Shown: piece after piece, positions 1 to 7,234 of the stretch
Position numbering within the stretch: position 1 is the stretch's first letter
How the letters are laid out: the number at the start of each line of letters is the position of its first letter
Origin: Roseimaritima sediminicola
Lineage (GTDB): Bacteria > Planctomycetota > Planctomycetia > Pirellulales > Pirellulaceae
NCBI RefSeq assembly: GCF_009618275.1
Contig: NZ_WIAD01000003.1
Coordinates: forward strand, 1 to 64,000
Reading direction: 5' to 3'
DNA length: 64,000 bases
Notes under the pieces: model-generated
Databases searched by the model: none
What the model was told of the DNA's origin: nothing
Seen by the model: the letters and a program-made list of their open reading frames with translations, nothing else
Made by a program: the position numbers and the translations under genes

Positions 1-22
1 CCTGCGAACCATTACGTCAATG

Positions 23-84
23 TTCCTACCTCCATTTTCCTACCATCTGCTCGCGAGGGATAGGTAGGAAAATGGAGGTAGGAA
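23..84. repeat. 22-bp perfect inverted repeat
   Basis: Arms at 23-44 and 63-84 are exact reverse complements (22 bp) around an 18-nt loop that holds the palindrome TCGCGA. The arms are built from TTCCTACC and CCATTTTCC modules. It could be a bidirectional terminator or a REP-type element. No T-tract follows, so I call it only a stem-loop repeat. The rest of 85-300 shows no convincing gene. Confidence 0.8.
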
Positions 85-301
85 GATATGTGGAGATCGA
101 TATCCGCGCCCGGTTCTCGCCCAACGGCAGGGGCGAAGACTAACGGTAAGTCCAGCAACCATCGGGAATCTTGGCAATCGACCGCGTATCCAATACGGAT
201 CTGACAATTCCGAGGTTTGGCACTTGCGGATCGGGGCGTTCGACCGCGCAAATCCGTAGCCGGCAACTCGAGATGGGCGCATCGACGGAGCAAGCTTCTG
301 A

Positions 302-460
302 CTCGTACTTGTACTCGTACTCAGCAACGCGGTACTCGTACTCGATTCGGGAGAAAAGGCAGCATCGCAACCACGGCCGAATCGGCGGTGCATCGGCCAC
401 TCGTCACCGGACATTCGAGTAAGAGTACGAGTACCGGGCTGCGCCCTGAGTACGAGTACG
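302..460. repeat. Emptied hexamer element (GAGTAC type)
   Basis: The left part has two GTACTC pairs at 311-322 and 332-343 around a 9-nt spacer. The right part has two GAGTAC pairs (about 423-434 and 448-460) in inverted orientation. The left 33 nt match 1791-1823 except for one spacer base and one base in each of the four hexamers. Read on the minus strand, 302-352 gives a relic peptide of alternating Glu-Tyr that corresponds to the Glu-His tail of the protein at 1707-2225. The body of that gene is missing here. I interpret this as an internally deleted relative of the element at 1701-2407. Confidence 0.7.
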
Positions 461-478
461 ACTCTGCACGTGCAAGAA

Positions 479-561
479 CGTCACGCATCACCGGGTCCCG
501 TGAGCGATGCATCCACTTCAAACCGCACACCAACGGGCCTCCGGTGCATGCGATGGTTACC
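479..561. repeat. Partial, diverged copy of flanking repeat
   Basis: It shares CACCGGGT near its start and CTCCGGTGCA...GATGGTTACC near its end with the two better-conserved copies at 1701-1780 and 2330-2407. It lies just outside the GAGTAC tracts, the same relative place as the better copies take around the GAGCAC element. It is degenerate and does not fold into the same hairpins. Confidence 0.45.
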
Positions 562-1117
562 CGCCGATCTTTGTGATCCATGGCGCAACGTCTTCCAGCA
601 TGAGGTCCTGGTCCTGACGCAGCCCGCCAACAATAGTCCGCGCTAATAGTAGCGTTGCCGGCCCAAGGTCGGCATTGTAAACCATCGCTGCTTCCTGCAG
701 CCGGGTAGCAACCCAAAGGTATTCGGGGCAATCGGAGGATCTGTGTCGAATCTCAGCGGCGTGATGTGCGATCGGGTGTCCGTCACCAAGTGGTTGAGCC
801 CATAGTTCATGCCGATAAGACATCAGTCGTAATGGCTCATCGAGATATGGAGGTCGCATCAATTGATCATACACATCGCCCATCGACCATGTGTCGGCAT
901 GACGAGAGTAGTAAAGTACCGGCGGCGAACAACCGTTGTCGTTCAAATGGTCAACGAACCGATCAATGTGTGAACAAACACGCGTGGGCCACTGGGACGG
1001 GCACCACTCATTCGGATTCTCAGTCGTGCGAGCGTCCGCCCAGTCCGCAAGAATCGACCAAATGACGGACGATGACGCTCCTCCTATTGCAGCAACGGTT
1101 AAGAACTGGGATGCCAT
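557..1117 (-). CDS. Hypothetical protein
   Basis: A 186-residue ORF with an ATG start. I do not recognise the family. It is soluble-looking, with no signal peptide or membrane segment, and has several Trp and Cys residues in its first half (for example NEWCPSQWPTRVC). Composition is lower in GC than the genes after 3.4 kb, like the other small ORFs of this accessory end. It ends at the edge of the repeat copy at 479-561. It could be a cargo or immunity-type gene, but nothing in the sequence proves that. Confidence 0.45.
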   Translation of the reverse strand: MASQFLTVAAIGGASSSVIWSILADWADARTTENPNEWCPSQWPTRVCSHIDRFVDHLNDNGCSPPVLYYSRHADTWSMGDVYDQLMRPPYLDEPLRLMSYRHELWAQPLGDGHPIAHHAAEIRHRSSDCPEYLWVATRLQEAAMVYNADLGPATLLLARTIVGGLRQDQDLMLEDVAPWITKIGG

Positions 1118-1223
1118 TCAGTGTTTCAGTCGGGTAACGTTAGGGTCCAGCGGGCCGGGAGGAGCGACTTACCATCGCGAATACGCTCGCAAGCCCGGTT
1201 CCGTTGCAACCCATGGTTCCGTC

Positions 1224-1658
1224 CTATTGGAGCAACTCTTCGGTCCAATAGTCAGTGAACTCTTGACGCTGGTCTTCAGTATAGTCTTCGAAGATCCAGC
1301 CAGCACGCAGCGGATTGGAGTAGACACCGTCGTTCGAATCCTTCAAGTAAATGTCGTTGTCTAGAATCACGATACAGGAACAGGTATCGTCATTCCAAAC
1401 GCCGGTTACCATCCGGCCAATAAGGTCATCGACGGGAATTCCGTCAGTTTCTCCGGGGCAAACCATCTGATCGCTGGATGCGACGGACAGTTCGGCAGTA
1501 AAGAGATCAAGAACCAGGCCCGATTCAAGTTGCAGGTAATGCGACCGGAATTCGGCAGGACCGATCCCTTCGAGTACGAATTCGGGTTTGCTGGTACGCG
1601 AGTGACCGATTTGCGCCAGCCGCGAATTCAAGATACGCCGTTTGGATAGATTGGCCAT
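1224..1658 (-). CDS. Hypothetical acidic protein
   Basis: A 144-residue ORF with an ATG start and no clear Shine-Dalgarno sequence. The N-terminal 25 residues are basic and the remainder strongly acidic, ending in an Asp/Glu/Trp-rich segment (FEDYTEDQRQEFTDYW). The lack of signal or membrane segments suggests a cytoplasmic protein. I do not recognise the family. It sits between the hypothetical gene at 557-1117 and the four-helix-bundle element, all on the minus strand. Small acidic proteins in such accessory islands are often immunity or antitoxin-like, but this is speculation here. Confidence 0.5.
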   Translation of the reverse strand: MANLSKRRILNSRLAQIGHSRTSKPEFVLEGIGPAEFRSHYLQLESGLVLDLFTAELSVASSDQMVCPGETDGIPVDDLIGRMVTGVWNDDTCSCIVILDNDIYLKDSNDGVYSNPLRAGWIFEDYTEDQRQEFTDYWTEELLQ

Positions 1659-1700
1659 CAGGACAGTGTTTCAGATAGCTGCATGTCGATGACGGAACGG

Positions 1701-1780
1701 CTGCCGTCACCTGGGACGGACGATTGATTTTCCATTGGCAAAACCACGCAAGCCGTCCTCAGGTGCACGGCTTGGTTCTG
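1701..1780. repeat. Flanking repeat copy A with hairpins
   Basis: An 80-bp unit that matches 2330-2407 over CTGCCGTCACC, TTGATTTTCCATT and GGTGCACGGC. Its second half forms AGCCGT...ACGGCT; in copy B the same hairpin reads TGCCGT...ACGGCA, a compensated A-T to T-A pair. Its first half forms CCGTC...GACGG. It overlaps the 3' end of the four-helix-bundle gene, so that its reverse complement encodes the protein's C-terminus. Confidence 0.7.
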
Positions 1781-2225
1781 GCTCTCGTTCGTGCTCGTGC
1801 TCAGCATCGCGGTGCTCGTGCTCGTAATCGATCGCCACGGCATAGTCTACCGCCGATTCGCCGACGCCGTCAAACTTCATTGCCATACGAGTCAGCATCG
1901 AGACGATTCGTTTGAGCTTCAACTTCATCTCACGACTGTACGCGTAATCCAATCCACCTGACGCTACCAGCACATCTTTGATCGCGGCACACTCAAACGC
2001 ACTGCCTCGTGCGATGTCGAAAAATCGGGCTCGATCCTTCAGGCTTCGTTTGCCGTTGCCTTCGGCGATGTTCAGTGGAATCGATTGAGCGGCACGGAGC
2101 CATTGGTCGCGAGCGTGGCGATGCAAACCGCTCAATGATTTCGATACGTCAAACGCTGCCGAAACGTATTCGATTGAGAGACGATAAACGTCGAGTCGAT
2201 CGTGGTCAAAAATTGGTTCGGTCAA
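1707..2225 (-). CDS. Four-helix-bundle protein (S23/IVP family)
   Basis: A 172-residue protein of the family encoded by 23S rRNA intervening sequences and related in fold to Avd of diversity-generating retroelements. Family features visible: the opening IFDHDRLDVYRLSIEYV, the RAAQSIPLNIAEGNGK core near residues 45-62, and the FFDIARGSAFECAA helix that follows. The start is TTG at 2225; an in-frame stop lies just upstream and no ATG is available. From about residue 132 the normal bundle ends and a tail of repeated Glu-His appears, encoded by the GTGCTC tract at 1791-1823, then by flanking repeat A. The function of stand-alone members is unknown; a nucleic-acid-binding role is inferred. Right-hand hexamers lie directly upstream of the start. 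Confidence 0.85.
   Translation of the reverse strand: MTEPIFDHDRLDVYRLSIEYVSAAFDVSKSLSGLHRHARDQWLRAAQSIPLNIAEGNGKRSLKDRARFFDIARGSAFECAAIKDVLVASGGLDYAYSREMKLKLKRIVSMLTRMAMKFDGVGESAVDYAVAIDYEHEHRDAEHEHEREPEPSRAPEDGLRGFANGKSIVRPR
1781..1830. repeat. Left hexamer tract, GTGCTC units
   Basis: Two GTGCTC pairs at 1791-1802 and 1812-1823 are separated by AGCATCGCG. They are inverted relative to the GAGCAC units at 2245-2304, so the two ends of the element can pair across the four-helix-bundle gene. The tract is translated as the Glu-His tail of that gene. Confidence 0.85.
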
Positions 2226-2243
2226 GTCAGCCCCATTTCAATT

Positions 2244-2304
<61 letters not shown>

Positions 2305-2329
2305 TGATTGATTGTCTGTTCCAGAACGT

Positions 2330-2407
2330 CTGCCGTCACCGGGTACGGCGGGTTGATTTTCCATTCACGAACGTGCGATGCCGTACTCCGGTGCACGGCA
2401 TGGTTCC
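2330..2407. repeat. Flanking repeat copy B with hairpins
   Basis: This copy is in direct orientation relative to 1701-1780. It holds two hairpins, GCCGTcaccgggtACGGC and TGCCGTactccggtgcACGGCA. With copy A it brackets the four-helix-bundle gene and both hexamer tracts, giving a unit of about 700 bp. Confidence 0.7.
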
Positions 2408-2420
2408 CCGCTTTCTGGAG

Positions 2421-2792
2421 TCACAGGGCAATCGTTACCGAGTAGTCAAGCACTCTTGAGCAACGCTCCAGCAATCCGATTACCGTTCCGGTATCTCCGT
2501 CGGGATAGTGCCCGATTAACGAACTCGTCGCGGGAGTAATGTCGAATGTAACGGAATCGTCCGAGTAATCAAAATCGTAAATCGAAACGCGCAAGATGAT
2601 GCCAGATCGAGCATCGTCAATCATCTGTCGGGGTGCGTTCAACTCAATGAGTTCAGCCACCATCCCAGCGACGTCCGGCTCACTGATGTCGGACACGGAC
2701 ATTCGATCGCCGAATTCGGATTGAAGCCGAGCGATCAGTTCGGCATAGGGAATTGCGGACGCACCCGTTTTCGGACTGAGCCAGAATTTCAC
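2421..2792 (-). CDS. Hypothetical protein
   Basis: A 123-residue ORF starting at GTG (2792). I do not recognise it. It is acidic and soluble-looking, with a predicted helical first half (YAELIARLQSEFGDRMSVSD) and a beta-rich second half (IILRVSIYDFDYSDDSVTFD). It is the last gene of the accessory end before a 620-bp stretch without genes and begins just after flanking repeat B. It could be a passenger of the same mobile region; there is no direct evidence. Confidence 0.45.
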   Translation of the reverse strand: MKFWLSPKTGASAIPYAELIARLQSEFGDRMSVSDISEPDVAGMVAELIELNAPRQMIDDARSGIILRVSIYDFDYSDDSVTFDITPATSSLIGHYPDGDTGTVIGLLERCSRVLDYSVTIAL

Positions 2793-2837
2793 GTTGTCAA
2801 TTCAGTTGGGGAACTTGTTTCTTACCTGGCGGACAGG

Positions 2838-2969
2838 GTGAGAACAAGTGTTTTTGGGGGGGGCTCGGGCTTGTGCAGTGAGAATAAGTCTCGTTGGAAC
2901 ACCTTGTTCTCACCGGTTGCCAACTTGTTCTCACCGCGCCGCCGTTTGAGCGAAGACTTATTATCACCG
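2838..2969. repeat. Cluster of GGTGAGAACAAG-type 12-mers
   Basis: Five related 12-14-mers: GGTGAGAACAAG at 2838-2849, GTGAGAATAAGTC at 2878-2890, the inverse CTTGTTCTCACC at 2903-2914 and 2924-2935, and GACTTATTATCACC at 2956-2969. The first two face the last three, so the cluster can form alternative stem-loops. No gene lies between 2793 and 3415; the rest of that stretch is the degenerate composite repeat at 3183-3310. Confidence 0.7.
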
Positions 2970-3182
2970 CTTGGGCTGGTGCTAGCAAGCGAATCTTTCA
3001 CTCGCCTTTGCGCGGAGCCCTCGGCGTTTGCTATCGCCACGGCCTCTTTTGTCGCGCCTCGGTCCGATTCGTCCTGAATGGCCCCGAACAAAAGCTTCTC
3101 GCCAAGTCACGGAGACCCCTTGTGGCTGCGCCCTTATGCTAGCGACTGCCGTTGCAGCTGCGATCGAGGTGCGGATGGGTCT

Positions 3183-3310
3183 TCACAGGCTGGAAGCCTA
3201 GGCCACGGAAAAACCCTATGCTACGGAAAAAGCCTATGCCACGGAAAGTCGCTCGACTGTCCCGGCCGAGCCGCGGTGGAACACGGCTTGGAGCGCCATG
3301 CTACGTGCAC
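3183..3310. repeat. Degenerate composite palindromic repeat
   Basis: It holds a variant of the 24-bp element (TCACAGGCTGGAAGCC at 3183-3198), decayed copies of its CCTATGCCAC end, CTCGACTGTCCCGGCCGAG at 3252-3270 (two changes from the standard palindrome) and CCATGCTACGTGCAC near 3295. These are the same modules, in decayed form, as the 87-bp units at 25087-25347. Confidence 0.6.
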
Positions 3311-3415
3311 CGACAAAAAAACCTGTCTTGGGGCGGGGCGGCTTTTTTGCCTAAACTGCGCCGGCGTCCAACGCGTCTTGTTGGCCGCTGGCCCTGAATT
3401 GGAATCGAGCGTGTC

Positions 3416-6400
3416 ATGGTGGACCGAGAATCGACCAGTCGTTTTCTGCAACACTTGCGCGAACGGACGCAGCAGCGCCGCGGCAAACGCCGCCGCCGCA
3501 CGCGCACCATGGTGGCGATCGCGATGCTGTTGACCGCAGCCGTCACGCTCGCTCTGCCCAGCATCGCCTTCCAACTGGGCATGGGGCACAACCTGCTGGA
3601 GCGCCGCGCCGCCGAATACGGCTTGGACGTCACCGCGGAAAGCATGCAATTCGGCTGGATCACCCCGCTGGAGCTCCGCGGTGTCCAGCTGCAGGGTGCC
3701 TCGGGCCAAACCCGCGCTACGATCGACGCGGTCGAAACCGGCCTGCGACTGCTGGACCTGCTGCAGTCGCCCGATCACCTCGGACAGATCACCGTCCGCG
3801 GCGTCGAAGCGGAACTGGTCGTCGCCGAGGGGCGAAGCAGTCTAGAAGACGACTTGGCGACGCTGCTGGCCCCCGATCCTGACGCCGGACCGGCACCGGC
3901 GACGACGATCGAGGTCCACGACGTGAATTTGACCGTCACCGACGTGGGCAGTGGCACGGCCTGGTTCGCCGGCAATATTCGCTCAACAATCGTCCTGGAC
4001 GAAACACAAATCAAAGTCCAGGCCTCGTCGGTGGTCACCGATCCGGCCGGAGCGAGCGGGGCCCTGGAAGTCGGGGCGTTGATCGCCAGCACGACCAGCG
4101 GCGATAGCGGCGCAGATGCGGCGACCTGGCAGGCGGACCTGCGGATGCGCAGCATGCCCCTGCACATCGTCACGCTCTTCAAACGCCGTTTTCCCGCCTC
4201 CACAGAGTCCCTGCCAACCCAGCTGGGCGGCGATGCCAGCGGCGTGATCTCCTTGGCACAGTACGGAGACGGTTCGTTCTCGGGAGATTTCGAAGCGGTT
4301 GAGATCCGCAACCTGGTGGCGGCCGACCCGCGACTCGGCCAGCGAACCTGGACCAACGCGCTGGGCCAGATCGATGGTTCGCTGGTCTACGACCGCGGCG
4401 TCCTGCAAGCACAAAGCTTGCAGACGGCCACCGACTTCGGCTCCGCCACGTTGACCGGGACGGTACCTTTGCCCAGTCGGACGGCATCTCTGGCCTGGGT
4501 GGAAACGATCCGCGGCCAAGGTTCGGCCGAAATCCAACTGGCGAAATTAAATCAAGCCGCGCCCGGGCTGTTGCCGCTGCGAAGCGGCGCGGAGATCAGC
4601 GAAGGTCAAGTAACCGCACGGATCGAATCCGGGCCCAGCGACGACGGGCTGTACCGCACGCGGTGCTCGCTGCGTTCGACGCCGATCCGTGGGCGGGCCG
4701 CGGGCCGACCGATCGTCCTGGAACCGGTCTCGGCCGATGCCACCCTGGTACTGCGCAGCGGCCGGGCGACGGCCGAACAGGTCCAGCTGCGCAGCGCCTT
4801 CGGCACGGCGACCCTGGCCGGCGACCTGCGTTCGGGCACCGGCCGCTTTGACGTCGACTTCAGCCGCCTGGCCAGCATGCTGCGGCCGTTGGTGGAACTG
4901 CCCGATGCGGGCCTCCGCGGCACCGCCCGCGGCAACATCGCATGGTCCGCCGGACCGGCCCAACAGTGGCAACTGGAAGGTCAACTGCAGGCCGCCGGAC
5001 TGGATGTTTCCCTGCCCGGTGGCCAGTCGATCCGCCAACCCTCGCTCGCCGCCGCGGTCGATGCCCGGGGCGTATGGTCCGGCGAGACGCTACAGCAACT
5101 CGATCACTTGGCAGCCAGCATGACCAGCGACGGGCATCGCTGGCAGGCGGACTTGGTCCGCCCCGTGGCTGACCCAGCGTCCGGCAACCCATTGCCGCTG
5201 CAGATCCGGGGTACGGGCAACTGTGCGGCCGTCGCCGAACTGCTGCGTCCCTGGATGCCCGCCCGCCTGCACTCGATCGATGGCAGCTTCGACGGGCAAT
5301 TGACGGCCGAAGTGTCGCGGACCGGCGGACGGTTGACCAGCGCTTCGATCAATCTGACACAGCCGCGCGTGGCCTGGCAAGAACAACGCTTTGCCCAGCC
5401 CTATCTGAAGCTGCGGTTCGAAGGCGCTTGTGCGTGGCCCGCCGGCGACGTCCTGGCCAACACGCTGACGGTCGAAGGCGAAGCAGTTTCGCTGGCGGTC
5501 GTTGGCCAAGCGACGGCCGAAAGCACCGAACTGGAACTGGGCTGGCGGATGGATGTCCAGCGCGTGCAAGCGGCACTGGCCTCGGCGGCCGCGAAAAACC
5601 CGGTGCGTCAAGTCGCGTTTGTGGGTCCGCCCCGCACCCGCTCCACCGCCCCCTATCAGTTCTACGGTCGCTGTGAAGGATCGGCGACGCTGCGGGGCGA
5701 AGACGGTCTGTGGTCCATCGACACCGACGCGGCAGGCAAGAATCTGGTGGTCATGGAAGCCACCGCGAAGAATCAGATGGTCGGCCCGGTCCGCAACCCC
5801 ACCGCCAGCGGTCCGGTCTGGGCCGAACCGTCGGCCAGCGTGCGCGGCGTCTTCCGCTACGACGCCAACACCGGTGGGGCGATCGCCGATGCCGTACAAG
5901 TCGATACGCCGTGGCTGAGCACAACGGTCGACGGACATATCATCTGGAACGACCTGCTGGGCGAAGTCGTCCTGAAGGGACCGAGCCAACTGAATACGTC
6001 GGTTGCCGCCCAGCGATTGTCGACGTTGTCCGGCCAAGACATCCGCCTGCAGGGCGTCCACTCCGCTCCCCTGGACATCATCCTGCAGCGTCGTCCCGAC
6101 GGACAGGTCACCGCCGACATCCGCAGCTCGATCGGTTGGGACAAGGGTTCGGTCGAAGGCATCGGATTCGGCGCCAGCACCGCATCCCTGGTGATCACCG
6201 ACACCTCGACCACGGTGCAGCCCACCACCGTGCCGATGGATCTTGGTCAATTGCATCTGAACGGCCGCGTCCACTACGGCGACGACGGCCTCTGGATCGA
6301 ACAGCAAGCCGGAACGTTTGCCGAGAACATCCAACTGGATCCGCAAACCGCGCGCAAGTGGCTGAAGTACCTGACGCCGCTGGCCGCCGACGCAACCGAA

Positions 6401-6973
6401 ATCTCCGGCACGGTCAGCGTGGACCTGAACCGCTGTGTGATCGCGCCCAACGATCCGGCGCGCAGCCATGTCAGCGGACAGATGTCGGTCCAGCATGCGG
6501 AGCTGAACGCTGGTCCGCTGGCCGATCAGGTCATCGCCGGGATCGACCAGCTGAAGAACCTCAGCCGCGGACTTGCCGCCGCGCCGCCGACCAGCCGCTC
6601 GCGGCGGCTGCTGAGCATGCCGGCTCAGGTGGTCGAGTTTGAATTGAAAGATGCGGTCGTCACCCACCGCAGGATGTACTTCGCGATCGACGATGCCAGC
6701 CTGGTGACCAGCGGCAGCGTCGCCCTGGACGGCCGCTTGAACCTGGTCGCTCAGGTGCCGCTGGAGGCCAGTTGGTTGGGCAGCGACGTACAGTCGTTGG
6801 CCGGCGAAACGGTCACCCTGCCGGTTTCCGGCACGCTGTCACGCCCCGCCCTGAACACCGCGGCGATCGCGCAAACGGTCAGCTCCCTGGCGATCAAAGC
6901 CGGTCAGAGAGAAGCCGAGAACTACCTGCAGCAGCAGATGAACCGCGGCATCGATAAGCTGTTTGGACGGTAG
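3416..6973 (+). CDS. AsmA/TamB-like envelope protein
   Basis: A 1185-residue protein with a basic N-terminus (RRGKRRRRTR), one membrane segment at about residues 32-55, and a very long beta-rich periplasmic part with no catalytic motif. The start of the periplasmic part (LLERRAAEYGLDVTAESMQF...) and the C-terminal LSGTLSRPALN... pattern match the AsmA-like repeating beta-groove proteins, which in diderm bacteria help move lipids between membranes or assist outer-membrane assembly. The C-terminus ends in an amphipathic helix. It is monocistronic and convergent with mutS. The start is the first ATG, with a weak upstream GGAA; the family call rests on architecture rather than a strong motif. Confidence 0.7.
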   Translation: MVDRESTSRFLQHLRERTQQRRGKRRRRTRTMVAIAMLLTAAVTLALPSIAFQLGMGHNLLERRAAEYGLDVTAESMQFGWITPLELRGVQLQGASGQTRATIDAVETGLRLLDLLQSPDHLGQITVRGVEAELVVAEGRSSLEDDLATLLAPDPDAGPAPATTIEVHDVNLTVTDVGSGTAWFAGNIRSTIVLDETQIKVQASSVVTDPAGASGALEVGALIASTTSGDSGADAATWQADLRMRSMPLHIVTLFKRRFPASTESLPTQLGGDASGVISLAQYGDGSFSGDFEAVEIRNLVAADPRLGQRTWTNALGQIDGSLVYDRGVLQAQSLQTATDFGSATLTGTVPLPSRTASLAWVETIRGQGSAEIQLAKLNQAAPGLLPLRSGAEISEGQVTARIESGPSDDGLYRTRCSLRSTPIRGRAAGRPIVLEPVSADATLVLRSGRATAEQVQLRSAFGTATLAGDLRSGTGRFDVDFSRLASMLRPLVELPDAGLRGTARGNIAWSAGPAQQWQLEGQLQAAGLDVSLPGGQSIRQPSLAAAVDARGVWSGETLQQLDHLAASMTSDGHRWQADLVRPVADPASGNPLPLQIRGTGNCAAVAELLRPWMPARLHSIDGSFDGQLTAEVSRTGGRLTSASINLTQPRVAWQEQRFAQPYLKLRFEGACAWPAGDVLANTLTVEGEAVSLAVVGQATAESTELELGWRMDVQRVQAALASAAAKNPVRQVAFVGPPRTRSTAPYQFYGRCEGSATLRGEDGLWSIDTDAAGKNLVVMEATAKNQMVGPVRNPTASGPVWAEPSASVRGVFRYDANTGGAIADAVQVDTPWLSTTVDGHIIWNDLLGEVVLKGPSQLNTSVAAQRLSTLSGQDIRLQGVHSAPLDIILQRRPDGQVTADIRSSIGWDKGSVEGIGFGASTASLVITDTSTTVQPTTVPMDLGQLHLNGRVHYGDDGLWIEQQAGTFAENIQLDPQTARKWLKYLTPLAADATEISGTVSVDLNRCVIAPNDPARSHVSGQMSVQHAELNAGPLADQVIAGIDQLKNLSRGLAAAPPTSRSRRLLSMPAQVVEFELKDAVVTHRRMYFAIDDASLVTSGSVALDGRLNLVAQVPLEASWLGSDVQSLAGETVTLPVSGTLSRPALNTAAIAQTVSSLAIKAGQREAENYLQQQMNRGIDKLFGR

Positions 6974-6987
6974 AGCCGGCGGTGCCC

Positions 6988-7223
6988 GTAGCTACAAGTC
7001 GCCGTAGCTACAAGTCGCCAGAGTTTGGATGGCTGCCCCGACTCGGCTTTCCCAACGCTGTGTAAAGACAATTTCGTTCACTCCCTTCACCCCCAACCCC
7101 TCTCCCCGCCGCTCTCGGGCAAGCTCCACTTGCCCGAGAGCGGCGGGGAGAGGGGAGTAAACGTCTAGGTAGTCCGTTGGAGTCCGCGGCGTCGAGGGTC
7201 CAAAGTCTGGCGACTTCCGCTAC
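6988..7223. repeat. Inverted GTAGC...TTTGG repeats with 27-bp hairpin
   Basis: GTAGCTACAAGTCGCC occurs at 6988-7003 and again, extended to TTTGGA, at 7004-7029. The inverse, starting CCAAAGTCTGGCGACTT, lies at 7200-7223. Between them 7097-7123 and 7129-7155 form a perfect 27-bp stem with a 5-nt loop (CTCCA). The region separates the convergent AsmA-like and mutS genes and probably ends transcription from both sides, though there is no U-tract. Confidence 0.75.
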
Positions 7224-7234
7224 GGGCGGGGACG

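Noticed and set aside
5090-6667. 525-codon minus-strand ORF
   Set aside because: Shadow of the AsmA-like gene; low-complexity composition and no homologous features.
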